DNA of 64,000 nt from Legionella_C sp963803545. Lineage in GTDB: Bacteria > Pseudomonadota > Gammaproteobacteria > Legionellales > Legionellaceae. A model generated the notes under the pieces. It was given only the letters and a program-made list of their open reading frames with translations. It searched no databases and was not told the DNA's origin. This document shows, in pieces, positions 41,952 through 50,356 of this stretch (positions are counted from its first letter, which is position 1; the number at the start of each line of letters is the position of its first letter). The translations under genes and the position numbers were made by a program. Where the stretch lies: NCBI GenBank assembly GCA_963803545.1, contig CAWDMX010000004.1, forward strand, positions 682,001 to 746,000, written 5' to 3'.

Positions 41952-43151
41952 TTATTTATGTATTAGTAAATGCCCTAGTTTTGATTGTTTAGTTTTTAGA
42001 TAATGGGTGTTACTGCTCGATGGTTCGGTAATTATTGGTACTCTTTCTGTAATTTCTAATCCATAATTTTTTAAAGCGTCTATTTTTTTTGGATTATTCG
42101 TAATCAACCGCAGACGTCCTATTTTCAAATACGCTAAAATTTGATAGGCAATCGCGTAATCACGACTATCCGCAGGCAAACCTAACTGAAGATTCGCATC
42201 AACAGTATCAAATCCCTGTTCTTGCAGGCTGTAAGCACGTAATTTATTAGCGAGCCCAATACCCCGTCCTTCTTGCCGCAAATAAATGAGGACCCCCCCT
42301 TCTTTGGCAATCATTGCCAGTGATTGTTGCAACTGAGAGCCGCAATCGCATTTGCATGATCCAAATACGTCACCCGTAATGCATTCGGAATGTATACGAA
42401 CTAAAGGATTTTTTTGAAACGGCTTTATCAGCGTAAAATGTTCGTAGTTATCTAATTGGTTCGTAAAAACCGTCATTTGAAAATTCCCATGTACGTGCAT
42501 GGGAATGGTAGACGTTGCCGCCGGTTCTATTAATTGTTCGTGACGAATTCGGTATTCGATGATGTCTTGAATAGTCACCAACAGAATGTTGTGGGTCTTT
42601 GCAAAAGTAATTAAATCGTCTAAACGGCTCATTGTTCCGTCTTCATTAATAATTTCACAAATAACGGCAGCCGGTTTCAAGCCTGCTAATTTAGCCAAAT
42701 CCACACTTCCCTCAGTTTGCCCCTTTCGTTGAAGAACACCGGCGGGATTCGCTCGCAAAGGAAAAACATGGCCGGGAGAGATAATATCATGGCACGTGCT
42801 GGATGAGTCCACTGCGGTTTTAATCGTATGCGCCCTATCGGCAGCAGATATTCCAGTTGAAACCCCGTGTTTAGCCTCAATTGATATAGTAAAAGCCGTT
42901 CCGTAAGGCGAGCGATTGTTTGATGCCATCATGGGTAAATTCAAGCGATCAATATAGGAGTCAGCCATTGGCAAACAGATTAGTCCACGACCGAACTTGG
43001 CCATAAAGTTGATTGAATCAGCGCTAACGAGTTCCGCGGCCATTACTAAATCGCCCTCGTTTTCGCGATTTTCATCATCCATCAAGATAACCATAGAACC
43101 GCTTTTAATAGCATTTATAGCGCGTTCTATAGTGGCAAAAGGACTTGTCAT
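41952..43151 (-). CDS. ribBA: RibBA: 3,4-DHBP synthase / GTP cyclohydrolase II
   Basis: A 399-residue bifunctional enzyme making both precursors of riboflavin. The N-terminal DHBP synthase has DDENRENEGDLVMAAE near residue 26 and a basic HGVSTGISAADRA segment. The C-terminal GTP cyclohydrolase II has the zinc cysteines in CITGDVFGSCKCDCGSQ near residue 255 and RQEGRGIGLANK. The ATG at 43151 has GAGG 7 bases upstream and lies 1 base after ribE ends. It is the last gene of ribD-ribE-ribBA; no ribH follows. Confidence 0.96.
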   Translation of the reverse strand: MTSPFATIERAINAIKSGSMVILMDDENRENEGDLVMAAELVSADSINFMAKFGRGLICLPMADSYIDRLNLPMMASNNRSPYGTAFTISIEAKHGVSTGISAADRAHTIKTAVDSSSTCHDIISPGHVFPLRANPAGVLQRKGQTEGSVDLAKLAGLKPAAVICEIINEDGTMSRLDDLITFAKTHNILLVTIQDIIEYRIRHEQLIEPAATSTIPMHVHGNFQMTVFTNQLDNYEHFTLIKPFQKNPLVRIHSECITGDVFGSCKCDCGSQLQQSLAMIAKEGGVLIYLRQEGRGIGLANKLRAYSLQEQGFDTVDANLQLGLPADSRDYAIAYQILAYLKIGRLRLITNNPKKIDALKNYGLEITERVPIITEPSSSNTHYLKTKQSKLGHLLIHK

Positions 43152-43152
43152 T

Positions 43153-43764
43153 TTAAACCTCACCTTGCAATTGCCCAGACGTAATAAGCTGGTGCGCTAC
43201 TATACGAGCAAAATAATCAAACTCTACATTTAACTGCTGACCAATTTGTAAATGCTGAAATGTTGTGTGTTTTAAGGTATGCGGTATTAACATCAGGGAA
43301 ATTAACGGATCGCACACTTTATTTATAGTTAAACTAACTCCATCTACAGTGATACTGCCCTTTGGTAACAAGTAGCGAAACGAGGATTTATCAAAACCAC
43401 TGAGCGTTATCTGCAAATAAGCATCCAACTGCTGTAAATCCTGAATGTGGCAAATGGTATCTACATGACCACTCACATAATGTCCGCCAAATCGAGCGCT
43501 AGCAAGCATTGCCCGTTCTAAATTAACAACATCACCTTTTTCCAACTTTCCAAGATTAGTGCGTTCTAAGGTCTCTGGCGACAAATCAAATTGCAACCTA
43601 CCTAAATGGAATTCAGGTAAAACTGTTAAGCATACACCGTTAACAGAAATACTTTCTCCAACAAGTAAATTTATAAACTTACTCGTAATTATAAGCCGCG
43701 CACCTAAATCTTTAATTTCTACATCATAAACCTGAGCGACATCCTCAATTATTCCTGTAAACAT
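43153..43764 (-). CDS. ribE: Riboflavin synthase alpha subunit
   Basis: A 203-residue enzyme that dismutates two lumazines to riboflavin. The two-lobed repeat is visible: MFTGIIED and SVNGVCLTV in the first half, YVSGHVDTICHI in the middle and TVDGVSLTI in the second. The start ATG has the strong site GGAGGTGTC upstream and lies inside the end of ribD (16-base overlap). In some nomenclatures this gene is ribC. Confidence 0.95.
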   Translation of the reverse strand: MFTGIIEDVAQVYDVEIKDLGARLIITSKFINLLVGESISVNGVCLTVLPEFHLGRLQFDLSPETLERTNLGKLEKGDVVNLERAMLASARFGGHYVSGHVDTICHIQDLQQLDAYLQITLSGFDKSSFRYLLPKGSITVDGVSLTINKVCDPLISLMLIPHTLKHTTFQHLQIGQQLNVEFDYFARIVAHQLITSGQLQGEV

Positions 43765-44816
43765 GACACCTCCGGCCATTGGATGCACGCTATCATATTA
43801 TCGGCTTTAGGAATCCATGAAAGCGTATGTTTGTGGGTAAAAATTGGATAGCGATAGCCCGGCACTCCAGTCTTACCCACAATGGTAGGAGCCAGATATA
43901 TATAGGTTGTGTTTACCAATTGAAGCTGGTGCAACATTGAAAATAACGTTGCACCAGCTTCCACCCATACGTCGTGGTAACCTAATGTACCTAAATGACC
44001 AATAACTAATGACAAATCTATTTTTTCCCCAAATACAGGCATAGGATAATAGCACGCATTACTAATTAAGTTACGGTTCCCCGCATTTTCGTCATAGTAT
44101 ATAAGACACGTACGATCGTTGCTGAAAATAGCCGCTTCATTTTTTACGCGCTTAGCTCTGTCGATTAGTGCCAAAGGCTTACTAATTGTGCATTCTTCCA
44201 AGCGCACATTTAATAAAGGATCATCAGCAATAATTGTTGCCGCACTTGTTACGATTATATCGCTCGTTTGTCGTTGTTGGTGCGTGAATTCGTTACAGAG
44301 TGAATTTGTTAAATACAATCTTTCCGCACAACTATCGGCAATCATACCATCGAAGCTGTGCGCAATTTTAGCGGTAACCCAAGGTTTTTTATGCGTAATC
44401 CAATAATGATAACTTTTATAAAACTCGTTAATTTCCTCCAGCGGAAAATAAATAACGTCAACTCCCGCTTCTTTTAAAATATGAGGTGTATTATTTGCCG
44501 CCACCAACGGATTAGGATCGCGATAAGCATAGACCACCGCAGCAATACCGGCATCAATGATAGCTTTTACACAGGGTGGTGTTCTGCCCCAGTGATTACA
44601 GGGTTCAAGGGTAACGTATAAAACAGAATCTTTAGGCGCAGGAAAATTTTTAAGCACCCGTTGTTCCGCGTGCGCATGCCCGGCGCCTCTATGCCAGTCT
44701 TGAGCAATTACTTTATCATTATGCACAAGTACTGCACCAACGCTTGGATTAGGCGCGCAGCTACCTCGACCAAACCTTGCTTGTTCAAGCGCAGCAATCA
44801 TATACTTTTTGTGCAT
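43749..44816 (-). CDS. ribD: RibD: pyrimidine deaminase/reductase
   Basis: A 355-residue bifunctional enzyme of riboflavin synthesis. The deaminase zinc site is seen as GHAHAEQRVL and TLEPCNHWGRTPPC near residues 48-85. The reductase domain runs from about 145 (WVTAKIAHSFDG) to the end. It is the first gene of the ribD-ribE-ribBA operon. The 140 bases upstream are AT-rich with no FMN-riboswitch-like structure. Confidence 0.95.
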   Translation of the reverse strand: MHKKYMIAALEQARFGRGSCAPNPSVGAVLVHNDKVIAQDWHRGAGHAHAEQRVLKNFPAPKDSVLYVTLEPCNHWGRTPPCVKAIIDAGIAAVVYAYRDPNPLVAANNTPHILKEAGVDVIYFPLEEINEFYKSYHYWITHKKPWVTAKIAHSFDGMIADSCAERLYLTNSLCNEFTHQQRQTSDIIVTSAATIIADDPLLNVRLEECTISKPLALIDRAKRVKNEAAIFSNDRTCLIYYDENAGNRNLISNACYYPMPVFGEKIDLSLVIGHLGTLGYHDVWVEAGATLFSMLHQLQLVNTTYIYLAPTIVGKTGVPGYRYPIFTHKHTLSWIPKADNMIACIQWPEVSCLQE

Positions 44817-44955
44817 ATAAAAATCATTTTATTAAAATAGTGACTATTGTAGCAAATTATTCATTTTTTTAGTAGTAGTGATAAAAATATTAAGCTTTTA
44901 AAATTTGACCTGAAGCCCTTGCTACCTTACTCTAAAAGACTTATTGGAGCAATCT

Positions 44956-46359
44956 ATGCGCTATTTTGCTAATGCAATCTTAAAAAAACTTCCTATTGCA
45001 GCATTTGTGATCATCTTTCTTGGTATGAAGGGAGCTTACGCATTAACTCCATACAGCAACCGCCAGCTGGACGAGCTTGAAAAAGAATTTATCCAGCAAA
45101 TAAATTTGTCAGATGATGTAATCCGAGAGCCATTGGCCAACGCATATGTTAATCACTTAGGCCAACGACTTGCTGACGCGGGCAGTATTCCAGCGTCTCA
45201 TTTTTTTATTGTTCGCTCAAATGAAATTAATGCTTTTGCCGGGCCTGGTGGCCATATTGGCATTAACTCTCAATTGATTCTTGCAACCGATAATGAAAGT
45301 GAGTTAGCCGCGGTGATGTCGCACGAGTTAGCGCATGTTCGCCTACATCACCTGTACCGAATGATGGAACATCAAAAACAAATGCGCGTACCCATGTTGG
45401 CAACCATGCTTGCCGCCGCCGCACTTGGTGCGCTAAGCCCTACCTTAGCAAGTGGCGCGTTGATGGCATCAATGACCGGATTTGCCCAAGATAGCATCAA
45501 TTATACGCGCTCAAATGAGAAAGAAGCCGACCGGATTGGCATTGATATGCTTATTGACTCCGGATTCAATCCCCGTTCAATGGCTAGTTTTTTCAAGAAA
45601 ATGCAACAAAGTTCGCGTTACTATTATACGGCTAATATCCCGGCAATATTACGGTCACACCCGCTAGACGACGACCGAATTGCAGAAGCAGAGAACCGCA
45701 GTATGTCTGTAAAAAATACGGTTTTCAACAATCCTCTTGAGTATTATTTATTCAAGGAACTTATACGCAATTCTATTGGGGTAAATTCGAATACTTTAAT
45801 ACAACTTTACACGCGCTGCCTGAAAAAAAACAATACTGCGCCCTGTAGTTACGGTTACGCCCTTACCCTAATAAACAACAATCAACCCGTGCAAGCTATC
45901 GAGCGATTAAACATCCTCAACAACAATAACCCCGATAATCTTTTCTATCAATTAGCTCTTGGACAGGCTTATCTAACTCATAAAGAATATAGAGAAGGTA
46001 TGCGTTATCTAAGAGAGGTCTATCAAAAATATCCCAATAATTATGCAGCAATTAGAGCGTATGCCCAAGGTTTGCTCAGTAGTAATCAAGCAAGTGAGGC
46101 GGTTATGCCACTAATTAAGGGATTTCGTTTGTATAAAAAAGATCTGCCAATGTGCGAAAGCCTAGCGATTGCCCAGGCGCAATCTGGAAAAAAAGCGTAC
46201 GCCTATTTTACTCAAGCTCAATGTCAAATGTTACAGGGACGAAACCATGATGCCCTACACCAATTAACTGTTGCGAAGAAGATAGCAAAAAACGACACCT
46301 ATCTTTGCGCGCGAGCTGACGCCTTAATGCAGGATATAAAAAACGCAGCCACTCCTTAA
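44956..46359 (+). CDS. M48 metalloprotease, BepA/YfgC-like, periplasmic
   Basis: A 467-residue protein with a signal peptide (residues 1-29, ending in KGAYA). The zinc site is HELAH (123-127), with the third ligand in SNEKEADRIG near residue 192. The C-terminal third has TPR-like repeats, the BepA architecture. BepA assists outer-membrane protein LptD assembly and degrades misassembled forms. The ATG at 44956 has GGAG 7 bases upstream; a TTG four codons earlier is less likely. It precedes the EAL gene by 57 bases on the same strand. Confidence 0.9.
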   Translation: MRYFANAILKKLPIAAFVIIFLGMKGAYALTPYSNRQLDELEKEFIQQINLSDDVIREPLANAYVNHLGQRLADAGSIPASHFFIVRSNEINAFAGPGGHIGINSQLILATDNESELAAVMSHELAHVRLHHLYRMMEHQKQMRVPMLATMLAAAALGALSPTLASGALMASMTGFAQDSINYTRSNEKEADRIGIDMLIDSGFNPRSMASFFKKMQQSSRYYYTANIPAILRSHPLDDDRIAEAENRSMSVKNTVFNNPLEYYLFKELIRNSIGVNSNTLIQLYTRCLKKNNTAPCSYGYALTLINNNQPVQAIERLNILNNNNPDNLFYQLALGQAYLTHKEYREGMRYLREVYQKYPNNYAAIRAYAQGLLSSNQASEAVMPLIKGFRLYKKDLPMCESLAIAQAQSGKKAYAYFTQAQCQMLQGRNHDALHQLTVAKKIAKNDTYLCARADALMQDIKNAATP

Positions 46360-46416
46360 CTGGCTAATTGTTGTGCTAAACTTTGAACAGGTCTCTGAAT
46401 CTTTTAGGATAAGAAA

Positions 46417-47958
46417 TTGTATCGTTATCGCGTTATTTTTTTTGCGTTCATAATGGCGCTGATTGGCACGATCATTCCCTTGCTTGCAGTATTGTATTTT
46501 GCTTGGAGCTTTGCGGTTGTCCAAGAAAAAAAAGGTTTAGTAGCCATAGCTGAGCACGCGCTAGACCGCACCGATAAAACTTTATTAGAAGCCGCGCAAA
46601 CCCTAAAAATCCTTACTCAGTTAAAACTTACGCCCTGCTCTAAGCCTCACATACAGGAAATTAGACGGTTAAACGTGAACAATGCTTCAATTGAGGAAAT
46701 CGGCTATTTTAAAAATGGTTTTCTTGCGTGTACTTCGTGGGGGATAACTGAAGAGAAAGTTGCCGAGGTTGCTGCGGATAGAATACAAAGTAATGGCGTT
46801 GGCTTTTCCATTAATAACCAACCCATTATAACTAATGGCAACCCCATGGTTGTATTAAGCTACCAACACTACAATATTCTCATTAATCCGCAGCGATTTG
46901 TAGATATCATCATGCCGGGTAATATTTCACTCACATTAATGGGGGAGGATAAAAGAATTATTGGCACTATTAACAGCCCAAGCGCGGAAGTGATGGCTTC
47001 ACCCACAAGTAAATTAGACACAAAAAATTTGATTATTGTATTAAAAAAACCGGGATTTATTGTGATAGTTAATGAACCCCGCGCTCTTTTGGAAAGTAAG
47101 CTTGGCCAGCAACTGCTACTGCTGTTACCTTTTGGGTTAATCATGGCAATAGTAATTGTCGGTTTAATAGTGTGGTTTTTAAGACGTCGCTTATCTCCAC
47201 TAGGAGAGCTGGCTATTGCTGTTGAAAAAAAAGAGTTTGTCGTTTTTTATCAACCTATAGTCAACCTAAAGACCCAAGTTTGCGTAGGAGCAGAAGCCCT
47301 AGTTAAATGGCGCCGCCCTGGGGGAGAATTAATACAGCCGGACCTTTTTATTCCACTAGCGGAGCAAAGTGGATTAATTTTGCCTATTACTGATCAAATA
47401 ATAGATGCCGTTATAGAACAAATGCGTGATTTACTCAGCGCTGATAAATCACTGCATATAGCTATAAACTTATCAGTAGCGGATATTGAGTCAGGACGAA
47501 TTTTACAAGTTATTGAAAAAGCTATTGCTTTTACAGGAATTAGCCGACATCAAATCTGGCTAGAGGCTACAGAGCGTGGTTTCATGAAGGTTGAAGAAGC
47601 CAGGAAAACTATTTTTAAAGCCCGGAAACTGGGGTATATTGTAGCAATTGATGATTTTGGAACAGGCTATTCAAGCTTATCAACCTTACAAAATTTTCCA
47701 TTGAACATACTTAAAATTGATAAAACTTTTATTGACCGAATTGGTTCAGAAGCCGTAATTACTAGTGTTATTCCGCATATTATTAACATGGCTCAAACTT
47801 TAGAACTGGATATTGTTGCCGAAGGAATTGAACAAAGCCTGCAAGCAGATTATCTAATGGAGCGCGGAGTTAAATACGGACAAGGCTGGTTGTATGCAAA
47901 GGCATTGCCCGCGAAAGATTTTATAAAGTTTTATAAAAATAATAAAGCGTCTTATTAG
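46417..47958 (+). CDS. CSS-motif EAL-domain c-di-GMP phosphodiesterase
   Basis: A 513-residue inner-membrane protein. Helix 1 is at 7-33, a periplasmic domain at about 34-230 with the two CSS-type cysteines (PCS at 74, ACTS at 105), helix 2 at about 231-255, and a cytoplasmic EAL domain at 270-510. The catalytic set is intact: Glu293 in AEALVKW, DDFGTGYSSL, KIDKTFI, VAEGIE and GQGW. It should hydrolyse c-di-GMP, with activity tuned by periplasmic disulfide state as in E. coli CSS-EAL proteins. The start is a TTG with AGGA 7 bases upstream. Confidence 0.9.
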   Translation: MYRYRVIFFAFIMALIGTIIPLLAVLYFAWSFAVVQEKKGLVAIAEHALDRTDKTLLEAAQTLKILTQLKLTPCSKPHIQEIRRLNVNNASIEEIGYFKNGFLACTSWGITEEKVAEVAADRIQSNGVGFSINNQPIITNGNPMVVLSYQHYNILINPQRFVDIIMPGNISLTLMGEDKRIIGTINSPSAEVMASPTSKLDTKNLIIVLKKPGFIVIVNEPRALLESKLGQQLLLLLPFGLIMAIVIVGLIVWFLRRRLSPLGELAIAVEKKEFVVFYQPIVNLKTQVCVGAEALVKWRRPGGELIQPDLFIPLAEQSGLILPITDQIIDAVIEQMRDLLSADKSLHIAINLSVADIESGRILQVIEKAIAFTGISRHQIWLEATERGFMKVEEARKTIFKARKLGYIVAIDDFGTGYSSLSTLQNFPLNILKIDKTFIDRIGSEAVITSVIPHIINMAQTLELDIVAEGIEQSLQADYLMERGVKYGQGWLYAKALPAKDFIKFYKNNKASY

Positions 47959-48380
47959 GTGTATCACTGTCATTAGCTAGCGCTTTAAAACAGCAAATTA
48001 ACCGTACTTATATTTTGTATTTTGGCTATCATGGAAAAGTAATTTTAGATACTGATTGGCAGCCTTAGTAAAATTAATATATTGCACGTGCCAAATGTAC
48101 TAGAAAAATTGAATCAGCCCGTGCACACTGAGCACTGATACTTTCCGAATTCCAAATATTTTTCGATGATCGATTACATTTGGGATTACGATAAATCATG
48201 GACGAACCCAGTTTAATAAACGCTCCTGCCAATCAAAATATTTTTCAACAATTTTACAAACTAGCCGCATAAGTTCGCCCAAAATAAGCCCGCCTTACGT
48301 TCGGAATATTTTTGCGACAGAACCCTATATTTTCACAACTCTAAAGACTGTTCTACCTCAGCAGACTCGTAAGGATTATA
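47959..48380. other. Intergenic region between the EAL gene and the IS3 element
   Basis: About 420 bases with no intact gene. On the minus strand the first bases after the IS (48380 downwards) should be the 3' end and trailer of the DUF4116 gene split by the IS. Frames elsewhere are short and broken. No RNA gene was recognised. Confidence 0.4.
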
Positions 48381-48381
48381 G

Positions 48382-49678
48382 TGCCACCATTTGTCAAGAC
48401 AGTTTCTCCAGCCTTTAATTACCCATAATCTAAGCAGCCATTAACTCCTGATGTGACATACTTTTTATGTATACTTCCATTGGTTTCTCATAGCTGAGAG
48501 ATTGATGGAAACGTCTACGATTATAAAAAGTAATATAATTATCTATTCCAGCTCTGAGCTCTTTTATCGACTTATGATCACTTAAATAAATATGTTCGTA
48601 TTTGGCAGTACGCCAGAAGCGCTCAATTGCAATGTTATCAGTCGCACGGCCTTTGCCATCCATTGAAATTTGGATGCCGTTCTCACTTAAAAAGCTCGTG
48701 TGAACATGTGAAGTATACTGGCTACCCTGATCTGTATTAAAAATTTCAGGTTTACCATAGTTTGCAATAGCATCCTTGAGCACCTCCATGACCAGTGTGC
48801 TATCCATTGTATTCGACAGTTTATGCGATAAGATTGCTTTGGAGTGCCAATCAATCACGGCTGCCAAATACATAAACCCACCATTAACGCGAACATAGGT
48901 GATATCTGTACTCCAAACCTGATTCGCCCTATTAATAACGATATCTTTGAGCAAATAGGGGTACTTGCGATGCTCTGGGTTAGCAAGCGTTGTTTTAACT
49001 TCTTTCGTTGGATAAATGGTTTTTAGGCCAAGTTCACGCATACAGGAGCGGACTCGATTAACGCCAACAGAAAAACCAGACTCTATCAGCTGCTGATGTA
49101 CTTTACGATACCCATAAAAGGGTATTTCTGTATAAATGTCATCAATAGCCTGAAGCAGTACCATTTTTTCCCTGTTATCAACCTGGCTTTTATAGTACAC
49201 ATTGCTGCGGTTAATGGATAGCAGTTCACACTGCCTCACAACTGCTGGCGCTTTAAGCTTGGTATCTATCATCGACTTCCGGTCGCTATAGCCCAAGCTC
49301 TTCAACTTTTTTGATGCCCACTCCAACTCCGCCATTCGTTTGCCTAATTGGCGGTGAAGTTCATTCACTTCTTTTTCTTTCTGTGCCAGTGCATCCTTAT
49401 ACCCAGAGACAGCACTTTCAACATTAAATGCCAGACTTGCATTGGCTAGAAACGTCGCTTTCCAATCTTTCAACGACTTAGGGGCTACCTCATATTTGGA
49501 ACATATCTGATTCAGTGTTTGCTCGCCTTCCAACAACTCAAGCACAACTTTTGTTTTAAAGTCAGCTGTGTATTTTTTGCCACGCTTTGACATCGATTAA
49601 CTCCTTCTCTCTGTTTGCCCCAATTCTACAAAATGAGGATTTTAATTTACAGAGAAAGTGTCTGAAAAGTTGGTGGCA
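48382..49678 (-). mobile_element. IS3-family insertion sequence
   Basis: The ends are imperfect inverted repeats of about 27 bases: TGCCACCATTTGTCAAGACA and onward at 48382, and on the other strand TGCCACCAACTTTTCAGACA and onward from 49678. Both share TGCCACCA and end in TTTCTC. TTATA occurs on both flanks (48376-48380 and 49679-49683), a likely 5-bp target duplication if one base is assigned to the left end. It carries one full-length transposase and lies in the 3' end of a DUF4116-type gene. Confidence 0.85.
48430..49593 (-). CDS. IS3-family transposase, single OrfAB frame
   Basis: A 387-residue transposase. The N-terminal helix-turn-helix part (YTADFKTKVVLELLEGEQT) corresponds to OrfA, followed by a leucine-zipper-like stretch, the HTH_21 region and the rve integrase core with WSTDITYVRVNGG, NTDQGSQYTS and the Glu in NIAIERFWRTAKYE (DDE). 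Most IS3 elements make this protein by frameshifting between two frames; here one frame suffices. The frame is intact, so the element may be active. Confidence 0.92.
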   Translation of the reverse strand: MSKRGKKYTADFKTKVVLELLEGEQTLNQICSKYEVAPKSLKDWKATFLANASLAFNVESAVSGYKDALAQKEKEVNELHRQLGKRMAELEWASKKLKSLGYSDRKSMIDTKLKAPAVVRQCELLSINRSNVYYKSQVDNREKMVLLQAIDDIYTEIPFYGYRKVHQQLIESGFSVGVNRVRSCMRELGLKTIYPTKEVKTTLANPEHRKYPYLLKDIVINRANQVWSTDITYVRVNGGFMYLAAVIDWHSKAILSHKLSNTMDSTLVMEVLKDAIANYGKPEIFNTDQGSQYTSHVHTSFLSENGIQISMDGKGRATDNIAIERFWRTAKYEHIYLSDHKSIKELRAGIDNYITFYNRRRFHQSLSYEKPMEVYIKSMSHQELMAA

Positions 49679-50012
49679 TTATAAAACAGCCGCCTTCTCT
49701 ATTTACAACAAACTTAGCAAACTGTTTATTTTTTTTAAGGGACGGATCGGCGTATTCAAACGCGTAAGGATGTTCTGTTATTGCAATAGTTACTAATTCC
49801 TTGCTTTTTTTAAACTTTTTAGGCATAAATTGCAAGCATTGACCATTGATACTGAGCGCATAAGCCATTAATTTTTTATCATTAACTATTTGGGGGGTAG
49901 CAAAGTCTATAGCCATAGGATAACTGGAAATAATTGCCGTCGCGTGCTGCCGGTCTTCTGGCTCTCTCAAATTATTTATCCTTAATTCTTCAACTGCGCT
50001 ATCAAAATCCAT
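49647..50012 (-). CDS. DUF4116-like repeat protein, C-terminus replaced by IS3 insertion
   Basis: A 121-residue frame. Its middle shows repeats of the DUF4116 kind, for example ELVTIAITEHPYAFEYADPSLKKNKQF, preceded by a diverged unit MAYALSINGQCLQFMPKKF. Such repeats are found in many proteins of amoeba-associated bacteria; function unknown. The ATG at 50012 follows GAGGAG. The last residues (MPPTFQTLSL) are encoded by the IS end. Joining the flanks across a 5-bp duplication restores a slightly different tail ending about nine codons later. The protein may still work because only its end is changed. Confidence 0.7.
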   Translation of the reverse strand: MDFDSAVEELRINNLREPEDRQHATAIISSYPMAIDFATPQIVNDKKLMAYALSINGQCLQFMPKKFKKSKELVTIAITEHPYAFEYADPSLKKNKQFAKFVVNREGGCFIMPPTFQTLSL

Positions 50013-50042
50013 TTGTAAACTCCTCGAAGATGGTCTAAACAA

Positions 50043-50356
50043 ATTGTTTTAGTAAGTATGTATAGTTTCCTTAATTTATTATAGTAGCCCACCCCTCTCT
50101 TGAATACGAACTTAAACCTAAAAAGATGTGGTTAACAACGTAAATTAAAACACTTACCAATTAAATTAGAACGACAACTGTACGAATAAGGTGTTTCAAA
50201 TTGCAGGTTATGAAAATCACAAAACTAAAAATAAATTTTATCTTACTGACTACCTTGCCCTAGTAGTATCATTTATATAGTTCAAAAAAAATGTATTTAA
50301 AACTTGTTTAAAAGGTATTTCTAGAAAAAATATTGGTCTATATTGCAACACAACGA
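50043..50356. other. AT-rich intergenic region, nothing recognised
   Basis: About 310 bases upstream of the DUF4116 gene and downstream of the wbpM-type gene. No gene, RNA or clear terminator was found; it should hold the promoter for the DUF4116 gene. Confidence 0.4.

Noticed and set aside
44817..44955. FMN riboswitch before ribD
   Set aside because: The 127-base gap is AT-rich and too short and unstructured for an RFN element.
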